Origin: Gammaproteobacteria bacterium
GTDB taxonomy: Bacteria; Gemmatimonadota; Gemmatimonadetes; Longimicrobiales; Gaopeijiaceae
Direction of reading: 5' to 3'
DNA length: 64,000 bases
Assembly: GCA_028820325.1 (NCBI GenBank)
Contig: JAPPJO010000088.1
Span: forward strand, 310,001-374,000
The notes below the pieces were generated by a model. It had not been told where the DNA came from. It ran no database searches and saw nothing but the letters and a program-made list of their open reading frames with translations. The stretch's first letter is position 1, and every line of letters begins with the position of its first letter. Positions 38,409 through 47,234 of this stretch are shown here, in pieces. A program made the position numbers and the translations under genes.

Positions 38409-39536
38409 CTAGACGGGCTCGAGCCAGGAGCCTGCCGGCAGGGCCCGCATCGTCCGGAGTCCGGCATGGCTGAGCGCGCGCAGGCCGGCGCAGGCGGACG
38501 CCTCCACCAGAGCCCGTCCTTCCAGGAGGACGCGGTCGCCCGAGCGGATCCACCCGGCAACGCGGGCATCGTCGGCAAGGCGGACGGCCTGCGTCGCCAG
38601 CACCAGCCCCGCGAAGGTTGCGTTCGCCAGGAAGCTTGCGCCCCCGTCCACCACGAGCACCCCCTGTCCCTCGCCGCCGGTCACCTCCAGCGACCCGCGG
38701 ACAACGACGACCGGCAGGTAGGCCCCGCAGCTTCCGCCGGGACTCAGGGGCGTGCCCCAATTGCCCGCCGCAGTTGCGGGACAACCGCTGCCGAGATGGA
38801 CGCGCGTACTGCCGCCAGCGATGCCGAGCGTGATGTCGGCCAGCTCCGCAAGATCCTGGAAGGAGAGGACTCCCAGATTCAGGGACGGCGGATTCAGGTC
38901 GAGAGCCAGCCGCTGCCGCCGGGCCGACTCGGGGGTGGCAGCCGGGGGCACCCAGCGCCCGCTCTCGGCTACTACGCCGTGCGGGAAGATCGAATCCGCC
39001 ACCGGAAGCTGCGGTGCGCACTCGGTAGCACCCCAGGCCAACGGCGCAGCCGTAACGCGGTCACCCGCAATACGCGCCGAATCCGTTACCGTGATGCTGG
39101 CCCGAGCAGCGACCGCCGCCGGGAACGTGCTGATGCGGGCGCCTGCGTCGAGCGCCCAGGTCAGCCGCCCGACCTTCGCGCGGGCTGCACCGTTCACCAG
39201 GCCCTCCCCCGCAAGCAGGTGGATCTCGCGTGTAAGGCGATGCGCGGCCACGCGATAGGCACCTCGCTGCCCGTGCGCACCCTCGACCACCGTGCTGTCC
39301 CCGACCGGCACCGCCGCGAGCAGCCCCGTCGCCGTGCCGGTCACCGCGCGCACTCCGCCCTCCGCGGCGAGCCGTGCGATCAGCAGGTCGCGTTCCGCTC
39401 GAGCTACCGTCAGTTCCTGGTGCGCCAGGTAGTGGAGGAGATGTCCGAAGGCGGTCGCGGCGAGCAGCACCATGAGGATTAACGGGATCGCGAATCCCCC
39501 GGCGCCCGCGTCTTCCGGGCCGGTGACGCTCCTCAC
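38409..39536 (-). CDS. Pilus-associated PilX-like membrane protein with beta-rich C-terminus
   Basis: A 375-residue product in the minor-pilin cluster. An N-terminal hydrophobic helix (GGFAIPLILMVLLAATAFGHLL, residues about 13-34) resembles a pilin-type N-terminus without a strict Glu5; the GGF could be a prepilin cleavage site. Position and helix suggest a PilX-like tip or assembly protein. The C-terminal half (about 250-340: VRGSLEVTGGEGQGVLVVDGGASFLANATFAGLVLATQAV) looks like a beta-solenoid or bactofilin-like region. GTG 39536 overlaps the pilW-like stop as GTGA. Function is inferred. Confidence 0.7.
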   Translation of the reverse strand: MRSVTGPEDAGAGGFAIPLILMVLLAATAFGHLLHYLAHQELTVARAERDLLIARLAAEGGVRAVTGTATGLLAAVPVGDSTVVEGAHGQRGAYRVAAHRLTREIHLLAGEGLVNGAARAKVGRLTWALDAGARISTFPAAVAARASITVTDSARIAGDRVTAAPLAWGATECAPQLPVADSIFPHGVVAESGRWVPPAATPESARRQRLALDLNPPSLNLGVLSFQDLAELADITLGIAGGSTRVHLGSGCPATAAGNWGTPLSPGGSCGAYLPVVVVRGSLEVTGGEGQGVLVVDGGASFLANATFAGLVLATQAVRLADDARVAGWIRSGDRVLLEGRALVEASACAGLRALSHAGLRTMRALPAGSWLEPV

Positions 39537-40261
39537 GGCCAGGTCTCCCGCGGCCACACGCGCGCCGAGTCAATTGTGGTCGCAACGGGAGCCTGGCCGA
39601 AGGCCAGCCGCAGATCGAGTCCGGCTCCGCGGCCCGACACCCCCGCACCGACACCTGCGCCTGTTCGCAGGACCTGCGCGGTGAGCGGCTGGCGCCCCCC
39701 TCGGCCCGGGCGGTAGCGGAAGGCACCCGCAGCGACGTGGTAGCTGCCCCGTTCGAATACTCGTCCCACGACCGCCTCCGGTACCGCTGGGTTCAGTACC
39801 CAAACCTCACCCGCGGCGCCATCGCCGCATGCGCCGGTCCGAACCCGGACGAGTTCCGCGACACGCCACACCCCATCGGCGGCGAGGACGAGCACGGAGT
39901 CCTTGGCGGGGTCGGGTCGGCGCAGTCCGGTGTAGCGCACCGCCCAAAGGGGCTGAGGGACGGTGGCGCAACCTACCCCCGTTCCCCGAAACGCCCTCAA
40001 GGCAACGGAATCTCCGGCGCCTGCCACCCAGTCGATGCCGGCAAGCCCCGTCCTCAGTTCCTGCGCGAGCGTGTACCGTGTGATCCTTCTCGTTTCGCGC
40101 ACCTGCGCGTCTTCTGTCACGCTCCAAAGGGCATGTCGAAGGGTCGTCAGCGTCTGCAGCGCCGCCGCCATGACCGCTACCAGGAGCACCATGGCGGTAA
40201 GGGCCTCCACGATCGATGATCCCTGGCGAGAAGCGGCTGCCCGCGGGTGTGGCGCGCCCAT
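39533..40261 (-). CDS. PilW-like minor pilin
   Basis: A 242-residue type IV pilin-like protein. The class III signal is RQGSSIVEALTAMVLLVAVMAAAL: cleavage after Gly14 would leave SSIVE with Glu at mature position 5, as in true pilins. The globular domain has one likely disulfide pair (C98 and C144 region). The next gene starts 1 base away. Its role is probably as a priming or tip pilin (PilW/GspJ-like); the assignment is by position and length. Confidence 0.8.
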   Translation of the reverse strand: MGAPHPRAAASRQGSSIVEALTAMVLLVAVMAAALQTLTTLRHALWSVTEDAQVRETRRITRYTLAQELRTGLAGIDWVAGAGDSVALRAFRGTGVGCATVPQPLWAVRYTGLRRPDPAKDSVLVLAADGVWRVAELVRVRTGACGDGAAGEVWVLNPAVPEAVVGRVFERGSYHVAAGAFRYRPGRGGRQPLTAQVLRTGAGVGAGVSGRGAGLDLRLAFGQAPVATTIDSARVWPRETWP

Positions 40262-40262
40262 G

Positions 40263-40637
40263 TCAGGGTGCCGGCACGATTGTCGTGACGCGCAGCAACT
40301 CCGCTCTTGTGGTGTCGTGCGCGCTGGCCCGGATGACCACCTGCAGGAGCCTCCCTCCCAGGGGAACCGGATCGTCCCAGACGAGCGCCCCCCACGGGTA
40401 TTGGCGCGTCGCGCCGCCCGATGCCCCGAAGAGCCCGAGGGAGTCGGCGATCTCCCCCGCCGCCACCACCGCGGCGGACAGTTCTCCGGCGCGCCGCCAG
40501 GAATGAAGCGATGCGGTGCCGAGCGCGGCCGCTGCCAACAGACCCGTGCACAGGAGCACGATGGCCAGCATGGCCTCTACGAGCGTGAATCCCGCGGACA
40601 CGGCCGCCGCAGGAGGCGCCCAGCTCGACCCACTCAT
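40263..40637 (-). CDS. PilV/GspI-like minor pilin
   Basis: A 124-residue protein with the class III signal SAGFTLVEAMLAIVLLCTGLLAAAAL, cleaved after Gly16, mature FTLVE with Glu5. The small globular domain ends TTIVPAP. Length and place before the PilW-like gene fit PilV or GspI. It overlaps the GspH/FimT-like gene by 4 bp (40634-40637). Confidence 0.85.
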   Translation of the reverse strand: MSGSSWAPPAAAVSAGFTLVEAMLAIVLLCTGLLAAAALGTASLHSWRRAGELSAAVVAAGEIADSLGLFGASGGATRQYPWGALVWDDPVPLGGRLLQVVIRASAHDTTRAELLRVTTIVPAP

Positions 40638-41062
40638 CGCCGGGATACCCGCCCGTAGGTGGAAATCACCAGCGACGCATGTGTTGCGCCCCGCCCGAAA
40701 CGAAGCGTACGGGCAGACATCCGGCCAAGTCCGAGCGCATTGAATTCGATGGTCGCGAGAGTATCCCGCCCCGACATGTCGAGCGAAACCCCGTAGCGGT
40801 CTCCCAGGTCGACACGCTCCCGGAATGTGCCCCCGAGGCTGCGCTCGATGTGCCCGCGGCCCGGCACAATCGTGACCTGCGAGGCACCGGACCCCAGCGC
40901 GTCGATCCGGGCGCGGGCGAGCAGCCCCGCGCTGGCTTCGCGCGCCTGAGTCACGGCCCAGCGATCACGGTGCAGTTGCAGGGCAGGCATCCCCAGCGCG
41001 ATCCCGATGCCGACGATGGCCAGCACCACCAGGCACTCGAAAAGTGTGAATCCCCCGTTCAT
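40634..41062 (-). CDS. GspH/FimT-like minor pilin
   Basis: A 142-residue pseudopilin with signal GGFTLFECLVVLAIVGIGIALGMPAL, cleaved after Gly4, mature FTLFE with Glu5. The rest (ARIDALGSGASQVTIVPGRGHIERSL) has the beta-strands of the GspH/FimT fold. It is the first gene of the pilus operon at 41062-34179, starting 99 bases after the stop of the upstream LysM gene; its promoter is not evident. Confidence 0.88.
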   Translation of the reverse strand: MNGGFTLFECLVVLAIVGIGIALGMPALQLHRDRWAVTQAREASAGLLARARIDALGSGASQVTIVPGRGHIERSLGGTFRERVDLGDRYGVSLDMSGRDTLATIEFNALGLGRMSARTLRFGRGATHASLVISTYGRVSRR

Positions 41063-41161
41063 GCCATGAAAGATGGCGTCCGGGGATCCTGCCGGGGATG
41101 GCGTTCCGGGACTACCGAATGTCGAATCCGGGACTACCCGGCTCCAGAGCCGCTCCGGCCG

Positions 41162-42160
41162 CTACCGGAACTGCGTGGGGATGTTGAGCACCTGACCCGG
41201 GTAGATTCGGCTGCCCCGCAGGTTGTTCGACCGCCGCAGCGCAGCGATCGTCGTGCCGTGCGCGCGCGCGATGTCCCACAGGGAATCCCCCCGCTGCACC
41301 CGGTAACTCAGGTGCATGGCCTGTACGCCGACTCCGCCACCCGGCGGGATCGTCAGGACCTGACCCGGATAGATCCGGCTGCCCAGAAGGTTGTTCGACT
41401 GCTGGATCGCCGCGATCGTCGTCCCGTACGCGCGCGCAATGTCCCACAGTGCGTCTCCGGAGCGCACGCGATACGATCGGCTGCCGGCACCCGCTGCCGC
41501 GACATCCTCCGCCGACGCAGCCTCCGCCGCATCCGTCGCGGCCGCCACCCGGGTCTCTGTCGCCTGGACGGCTCGCGTCCTCAGGCCCTCGACGTAGCGG
41601 GTGTATGGTTCGGGATACAGGGCGATGTGGTAGTGGGGGGGGCGGGACTCGCGCGTGGCCTCCAGGACCCCGTTCGCTTCCAGGGAGAGCAGGACATCCT
41701 CCAGCCATGCGCGGCAGGGGCGATGGTTGGACCGGCGCAGGTCGACGGCCATGCCGGTGGGATGCACCGAGCGGCTGGAGGCGTTGGGGGGCTGCCGGTT
41801 GAGCGCGCGTGTCAGGCTGGTGACGACCATGACTTCCCCGCAGGCCCTGCGATACTGCCCCGCCAGCCGTTCCACGAAGGTGCGAACCTGGGGACGGGCG
41901 TACGGGAAGCTGACCTCGTCATCGATGTCATAGTCCCGGTTGCCGTACAGCGGCACCAGGTAGCCCAGCTCGACAAACCGCCGCACGTGAGCGGCGTCCC
42001 GCAGGTAGGTGAAGTCGTGGGCCCGCGCCTGCGCGTTCTGGGCGGTCAGCGAGCGGGACGACCCGCGGAGGCTCTGCGCAGCGGATGAGGAGGGCGCGAG
42101 CCCCGCGGCCAGCAGTGCGCCGCAGACCAGGACTCCTGCCCGAATGCCGTATCGTCCCAT
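41162..42160 (-). CDS. LysM-containing M15/DUF5715-like envelope protein
   Basis: A 332-residue secreted protein. A signal peptide (about 1-28, ending ALLAAGLAPSSSAAQ) is followed by a peptidase M15-like domain with the metal motif HPTGMAVDLR and the final HYHIAL (H-x-H pattern of VanY/DUF5715 proteins), so murein or peptide cleavage is plausible. Two C-terminal LysM domains (YRVRSGDALWDIARAYGTTIAAI and YRVQRGDSLWDIARAHGTTIAAL) bind peptidoglycan and end with the terminal IPTQFR. It is separate from the pilus operon; the promoter candidate is at 42259-42287. Confidence 0.88.
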   Translation of the reverse strand: MGRYGIRAGVLVCGALLAAGLAPSSSAAQSLRGSSRSLTAQNAQARAHDFTYLRDAAHVRRFVELGYLVPLYGNRDYDIDDEVSFPYARPQVRTFVERLAGQYRRACGEVMVVTSLTRALNRQPPNASSRSVHPTGMAVDLRRSNHRPCRAWLEDVLLSLEANGVLEATRESRPPHYHIALYPEPYTRYVEGLRTRAVQATETRVAAATDAAEAASAEDVAAAGAGSRSYRVRSGDALWDIARAYGTTIAAIQQSNNLLGSRIYPGQVLTIPPGGGVGVQAMHLSYRVQRGDSLWDIARAHGTTIAALRRSNNLRGSRIYPGQVLNIPTQFR

Positions 42161-42258
42161 CGTCTCCCATCCAGATCCAAGCTGTAGCGGGAGGGTGACC
42201 GGATCGCCCCACTCCGACCATCTCCAAACTTCATTTGTTTAGAGTGCGCAGCGTGTAT

Positions 42259-42287
42259 TCTATACGCCGATTCTCCCCCGTCCGCAA
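42259..42287 (-). promoter_or_regulatory. Sigma-70-type promoter candidate for the LysM gene
   Basis: On the minus strand TTGCGG (complement of 42282-42287) and TATAGA (complement of 42259-42264) are spaced by 17 bases, in an AT-rich patch of an otherwise GC-rich region. The minus-10 box is 98 bases upstream of the LysM-protein start. Confidence 0.55.
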
Positions 42288-42429
42288 GGGTTTACAACGA
42301 CATGGCGGGCCCGGAGCCGGAAGCATGGGGCCGTGTCCAACGTCAGCTGGGAAGGCACTTTGCGACCGAGGTGCGAGAACGGCGACGCCGGTGCGGAGCG
42401 CGGAATGCGACGACGTCTGGCGGGTGGCC

Positions 42430-43044
42430 TTACCCGGCGGCGGCGAAGTTGGCGGCCACGACGTCCCAGTTGACCGTGCTCCACCACGCGGTGAGATAGT
42501 CGGGCCGGCGATTCTGATAGCGCAGATAGTACGCGTGCTCCCACACGTCCACGCCGAGGATCGGGGTCTGGCCATCCATGAGCGGGCTGTCCTGGTTCGC
42601 CGTGGAGCGCACCGCCAGTCCGGAATCGGTGGCGACCACCCAACCCCAGCCGGAGCCGAAGCGGGTGATGGCCGCTGTGTTGACCCGGCTCTTCAGCTCG
42701 TCGACGGAGCCGAAGGCAGCCTCGATCGCGTAGGCCAGATCACCACTTGGGGCGTCCGCGCCGCCGGGCGTCATCAGGTCCCAGAAAAGCGCGTGATTGA
42801 CGTATCCGCCGCCGTTGTTGCGCACCGCGCCGCGAATGGCCTCGGGGACGTCGCCCATGTTGCCCAGCAGGTCTTCCACGCTGCGGTCCTGGAGGCCGGG
42901 ATGCGACTTGAGCGCCGCGTTGAGATTGGCGGTATAGGCCGCGTGGTGCTTCGAGTGGTGTATCTCCATCGTGCGCGCGTCGATATGCGGCTCGAGCGCA
43001 TCGTAGTCGTAACCGAGGTCCGGAAGCTCGTGGGGATAGGCCAT
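42430..43044 (-). CDS. Superoxide dismutase, Mn/Fe family
   Basis: This cytosolic enzyme converts superoxide to hydrogen peroxide and oxygen. The 204-residue product has the metal ligands H29 (EIHHSKHH), H84 ([10 protein letters not shown]), D166 and H170 ([19 protein letters not shown]). The sequence [24 protein letters not shown] is typical of Mn-type or cambialistic enzymes, but metal choice needs measurement. The ATG at 43044 begins [20 protein letters not shown], the family start; a longer frame exists upstream. Divergent from the polymerase gene by 146 bases. Confidence 0.97.
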   Translation of the reverse strand: MAYPHELPDLGYDYDALEPHIDARTMEIHHSKHHAAYTANLNAALKSHPGLQDRSVEDLLGNMGDVPEAIRGAVRNNGGGYVNHALFWDLMTPGGADAPSGDLAYAIEAAFGSVDELKSRVNTAAITRFGSGWGWVVATDSGLAVRSTANQDSPLMDGQTPILGVDVWEHAYYLRYQNRRPDYLTAWWSTVNWDVVAANFAAAG

Positions 43045-43190
43045 GGTCGCAGGCTCCGCTGTATGAAGGGGACGTTCTCCCGGGCACCTCACCGGGACGA
43101 GGCGTGGTATGTCGGGGAATCGGCATCGTATCTTACAGGCAAGTGCCCCGGAGTTCCACCACTGGCCGCGGGAGAACCTGGACGCTGAAG

Positions 43191-44393
43191 ATGAACCCGC
43201 CGCGCATTCTTCTGGTCGACTGCGACAGCTTCTTCGTGCAGGTGGCGCGCCTCGAGGATCCCGATGGCGCGGGACGTCGGCGACTGCTGATCGTCGGGGG
43301 GACGCCGGAGGGTCGGGGCGTGGTCGCGTCGGCCTCCTACGAGGCGCGCAAACACGGCGTCCGCTCGGCGATGCCCACCGCGCAGGCGCTCCGCCTGTGT
43401 CCCGGAGCCGCGGTGGTTCCCGTGCCGAGGGCTGCGTGCGTGCGGCGCAGCCGGGAAGTTCGGCGCGCGTTGGAAGAGTTGTCGCCCGTGGTCAGACCGG
43501 CTTCCATCGACGAATTCTACCTGGATCTCTCGGGCACGGAGCGGATGCTGGCCGGGGAGTCCTTCGAAGACACCGCCCGGCGCATCCGCGATACCGTGTT
43601 GGCGCGCACCGGCATTTCGGTTTCCGCGGGAGGCGGCACCCGGCGCCTCATCGCCAAGCTCGCCACCGGACTCGCCAAGCCGGCGGGCGTCTGCATCGTG
43701 CCTCCGGGAGAGGAAGCCGAGTTCATGCGGCGTTTCGACCTCGAGGACATCCCCGGGATCGGCCCCGCGTTCCGCGCGGCGCTCGAGCGCCGGTCGCTAC
43801 GGTCCGTTGCCGACGTGCTGCGGGTCCAGCAGGAATGGCTCGAGCGCTGGTTCGGAGCCCGGCGCGCCCGCTGGCTGCACGACCGGGTGCGGGGACTGGA
43901 CGGCGAGAGCACCCTCCCGGTGCGCGAGCGGAAGTCGGTGAGCGTGGAGCGGACGTTCGCCGCCGACCTCTCCGACGACGATGAGCTGGACGGCGTCCTG
44001 TCGCGACAGGTGAACTCGGTCGCGCGGCGCGTTCGCCGACTCGGTGGGGGAGCGCGCACGATCACCGTCAAGATCCGGGACCGGGATTTCGCGACCCGCC
44101 AGTGCAGCCGCACCCTGCCCCGGCCGGTGGAATCGGACCAGGCCATCCTTCGCGTGGCCCGCGAGCTTCTCGCCGAACTACGGTCGCGGCGCCGAACTCC
44201 TGCGCGCCTCCTCGGCGTCGCCGCCAGCGGATTCTCGAGCGAAGGGAAACGCGCGCAACTCGCCTTCCTTCCCGAAGCCGACGATCCGGATCCGGACCGC
44301 GCACGCCGCATCTCCCGGGTGATGGACGTCGCCCGGAACCGGTTCGGCGATGGCGCCCTCGGTCCGGGGCGCAGCCTCGGTTCCCGGGAGTAA
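43191..44393 (+). CDS. dinB: DNA polymerase IV-like Y-family polymerase
   Basis: Y-family polymerases copy damaged DNA with low fidelity. The 400-residue product has the catalytic carboxylates D10 (LLVDCDSFF) and D107-E108 ([13 protein letters not shown]), [23 protein letters not shown] (HhH/thumb) and the little-finger domain (about 245-360). The canonical metal-binding motifs are conserved. Residue V18-A-R in VQVARLEDP replaces the usual VE(Q)xxNP. It starts at an ATG 29 codons downstream of a longer open frame; no clear LexA box is seen. Confidence 0.92.
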   Translation: MNPPRILLVDCDSFFVQVARLEDPDGAGRRRLLIVGGTPEGRGVVASASYEARKHGVRSAMPTAQALRLCPGAAVVPVPRAACVRRSREVRRALEELSPVVRPASIDEFYLDLSGTERMLAGESFEDTARRIRDTVLARTGISVSAGGGTRRLIAKLATGLAKPAGVCIVPPGEEAEFMRRFDLEDIPGIGPAFRAALERRSLRSVADVLRVQQEWLERWFGARRARWLHDRVRGLDGESTLPVRERKSVSVERTFAADLSDDDELDGVLSRQVNSVARRVRRLGGGARTITVKIRDRDFATRQCSRTLPRPVESDQAILRVARELLAELRSRRRTPARLLGVAASGFSSEGKRAQLAFLPEADDPDPDRARRISRVMDVARNRFGDGALGPGRSLGSRE

Positions 44394-44418
44394 CCCCGCT
44401 CGGCGAACCGCTGTTTCC

Positions 44419-46137
44419 CTACTCGCGGGATGATCCCCGCTGCCGCAGCCACGGCTTGCGCGCAAAGTAGCCGTTGGCTTCCTCGGCCACCTTGGGCGCA
44501 AGCATGAAGAGCGCGATCAGGTTGGGAACGATGACGATCGCCAGGAAGATGTCGCCCAGGTTCCAGATCACCGTCAGGGGCAGCACCGCGCCGACGAAGT
44601 GCATGATGACGAAGACCAGCTTGTACGGCAGGACGGCGTTCGCCCCCAGCAGGTAGTACGCACAGCGGTCGCCATAGTAGCTCCACGCGATCGCCGTCGA
44701 TATCGCAAACAGGAGCACCGAGAAAACAACGATCATGTGGCCCCAGTCGCCCAGCGCGCTCAATCCTCGGCGGAAGCCTTCCATGGTCAGGGGCGCGCCG
44801 CTCTCGAAGGCTTCCCCGTGGAGGGACTCGTAGGTCTGGCCATCGTCTGTCCGGGCAAGGCCTTCGTCCGGCAGGACGGTTCCGGTGAAGGGTGTGGTAT
44901 GCGCTTCGTCCACATACAGCATGTCGACGTACGCGTCGTGCCACGCGATGTGCACGCCGCCCGGATCCGCGGGCACTCCGTTCTCGAAGCGGATTTCGGC
45001 CGGAGCGTCCGCGCCCTCGTTGTTGCCCATGGCATCCACGGTGACATACCCCAGGTCGCCGCCCCCCAGGGTGACTTCCGTGGGGATGCGGGCGTTCCAT
45101 ACGCCGGTGGTGATGATCACGAGTCCCGTCATCGAGCAGATCACGATCGTGTCGATGAAGGGCTCGAGCAGCGCGACGACGCCCTCCGACACCGGCTCGT
45201 CGGTCTTGGCCGCGGCGTGCGCGATGGGCGCCGAGCCCTGGCCTGCCTCGTTGGAGAAGAGGCCGCGGCGGACACCCCACATCAGCGTCACGAGGAAGGC
45301 GCCCACGCCGGTCCCGGCCACGCCCGCGGTGGGATTGAAGGCCTCGCGGAAGATGAGACCGAGTGCGGGAACGATGTCGGCCGCGTTGAAGAGCAGGATG
45401 ACCAGCGCGCCCAGGCAGTAGACCGCGGCCATGACCGGCGCCAGGATTCCGGTAACCCGTCCGATCCGGGTAATCCCTCCAAGGATGACCAGTGCGACCA
45501 CTCCGGAGGTAACCAGACCGCTCACCGTGGCAGGGATGCCGAAGATGGTGCGCATCGAATCCGAGACCGTGTTGGCCTGAATCGCGTTGCCGGTGAGGAA
45601 GGCGGTCAGCCCCAGCATGATGGCGAAGAAGACGGCCATCCACTTCCAGCGCGCTCCCAGCCCACGCTCGATATAGTACATGGGACCGCCGCTTACCGTC
45701 CCCTCCCACTTGTGGGCGTCGTGATCGGGCGCCTCGACCTGACGATACTTCTGGGCGAGCGTCACCTCGGTGAACTTGGTGGCCATGCCGAGGGCGGCCG
45801 TGACCCACATCCAGAAGAGCGCACCCGGGCCTCCCCAGTGAATCGCGATCGCCACGCCGGCGATGTTGCCAATGCCGACGGTTGCGGACAGCGCCGTGGT
45901 CAGCGCCTGGAAATGCGAGACGTCGCCCGGCTCGTCAGGATCGTCGTACTTGCCCGAGGTGACGGCGAACCCGTGGCCCAGCCTGCGAACCTGCACGAAC
46001 CCGAGCCGCAGTGTGAGGAAGACGCCCACGCCAAGGAGCAGGATCACCATGAAGGGAACCGTCTCGTCGCCGACCGAGATGCCCAGCTCCACGATGTAGC
46101 GGTTCCCCAGGTCGGATAGTGTCTGAAAGAGTTCCAC
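44419..46137 (-). CDS. AGCS-family alanine/glycine:sodium symporter with large extracytoplasmic insert
   Basis: A 572-residue transporter, about 100 residues longer than the usual AGCS protein. It has MLGVGVFLTLRLGFVQVRRL, TALSATVGIGNIAGVAIAIHWGGPGALFWMW, GGPMYYIERGL, and the family signature RRGLFSNEAGQGSAPIAHA. The extra part is the hydrophilic stretch about 355-465 (WNARIPTEVTLGG to TMEGFRRGL), between predicted membrane helices. GTG 46137 has a GAGGAG ribosome site. It probably takes up alanine or glycine with sodium. Confidence 0.92.
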   Translation of the reverse strand: MELFQTLSDLGNRYIVELGISVGDETVPFMVILLLGVGVFLTLRLGFVQVRRLGHGFAVTSGKYDDPDEPGDVSHFQALTTALSATVGIGNIAGVAIAIHWGGPGALFWMWVTAALGMATKFTEVTLAQKYRQVEAPDHDAHKWEGTVSGGPMYYIERGLGARWKWMAVFFAIMLGLTAFLTGNAIQANTVSDSMRTIFGIPATVSGLVTSGVVALVILGGITRIGRVTGILAPVMAAVYCLGALVILLFNAADIVPALGLIFREAFNPTAGVAGTGVGAFLVTLMWGVRRGLFSNEAGQGSAPIAHAAAKTDEPVSEGVVALLEPFIDTIVICSMTGLVIITTGVWNARIPTEVTLGGGDLGYVTVDAMGNNEGADAPAEIRFENGVPADPGGVHIAWHDAYVDMLYVDEAHTTPFTGTVLPDEGLARTDDGQTYESLHGEAFESGAPLTMEGFRRGLSALGDWGHMIVVFSVLLFAISTAIAWSYYGDRCAYYLLGANAVLPYKLVFVIMHFVGAVLPLTVIWNLGDIFLAIVIVPNLIALFMLAPKVAEEANGYFARKPWLRQRGSSRE

Positions 46138-46313
46138 GGAGGCTCCTCGGCTGCGGGGCGGATCGGGTGTCGGAATCGGGAAGGATGCCCCGCGAGCGGA
46201 CCGTGGTCAACATGAGCCGATCCCGGGATGGGCTCAGTGGCGTGCGTCGCGTCCCGCGGGGAACCGCGCGGAGGACCGGCCGAAAGACGCTCGGTGGATC
46301 GGGCCGACCCGGG

Positions 46314-47225
46314 TCAAGGCAACGGCCGCGCGAGCGCTTCCCCGAGGCGGATTTCCCTCGCGGCGGTCAGGCCGGGCACCCATTCATGGCTGTCGCGCTC
46401 GAGCAGCATGACCACGCACGACCCCAGGTGGAAGGCCATGATTTCCTCCCCGCGCGCGATGGTGAGTGCGGGCTCGTAGGTCCGGTGGCGCCCGGACGGC
46501 GGGCGGCGGTTGGTGACCCAGCCGCCCTCCCCCCCACCCCACCCGGGATCGAACGCGGTGGAGATGCGCCCGACGTTGTACGCCCCGACCGCCACCAGCG
46601 CGATCCGCCCGGCACCCCCCGCGAGCGAGCAAACGACGCGCTCGTTGGTCGCGAGCAGATCCGGGATCTCGGCCACCGCGGCGGCATTCACCGGGAAGAG
46701 CCCACCCGGGACGTACGTGGCCGTGCACAGCCGACCCGCCACCGGGGCGTGGATGCGGTGATAGTGCCTGGGGGCGAGGTAGATGGTCGCATACAGCCCG
46801 CCATGGAAGCGGGCCGCGGCATCCTCGCCGGCCAGCAGGGCGGCCGCAGTGTAGCGGCGACCCTTCGCCTGCACGAGCTGGCCGTCCTCCACCGTGCCGA
46901 GCCGGGTGAGCACGCCGTCCACCGGCGACGTCACCAGCGAAGCATCCGACGGCCACTGCCGGGCGCCGGACGCGAGCCGCCGCACGAAGAACGCGTTCAG
47001 GCTGGCGTAGTCGGCAGGCGCCTGCCCGGCTTCGTCCATCCGTGCGCCAACCATGCGCGCGAAGCCTCCGATCAGGGGCGCCCGCAGTGGGCGGGGGATT
47101 ACCGCGTCCGCAAGCCGGCCGAAGCCGCGGCTGGCGACCGCCCTCGGAAGCCGCGACAGGAGCGCGAGCAGGAGGCGCCCGCCCCACGAGGCCCGTGGCC
47201 GTCCTTCCCGTGCTGAGTTCTCCAC
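46314..47225 (-). CDS. psd: Phosphatidylserine decarboxylase (proenzyme)
   Basis: Psd makes phosphatidylethanolamine. The 303-residue protein self-cleaves to give an alpha chain with pyruvoyl N-terminus. The processing motif, LGS(T/S) in the family, is LGSC here (267-270), with the pyruvoyl-forming S269, which is retained. D103 (SPVDG) and H159 (YHRIHAPV) complete the catalytic triad. The change in the residue after Ser from Thr/Ser to Cys is noted. GTG 47225 has an AAGGGGG ribosome site, and the gene follows pilC by 9 bases. Confidence 0.94.
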   Translation of the reverse strand: MENSAREGRPRASWGGRLLLALLSRLPRAVASRGFGRLADAVIPRPLRAPLIGGFARMVGARMDEAGQAPADYASLNAFFVRRLASGARQWPSDASLVTSPVDGVLTRLGTVEDGQLVQAKGRRYTAAALLAGEDAAARFHGGLYATIYLAPRHYHRIHAPVAGRLCTATYVPGGLFPVNAAAVAEIPDLLATNERVVCSLAGGAGRIALVAVGAYNVGRISTAFDPGWGGGEGGWVTNRRPPSGRHRTYEPALTIARGEEIMAFHLGSCVVMLLERDSHEWVPGLTAAREIRLGEALARPLP

Positions 47226-47234
47226 TCGCCCCCT

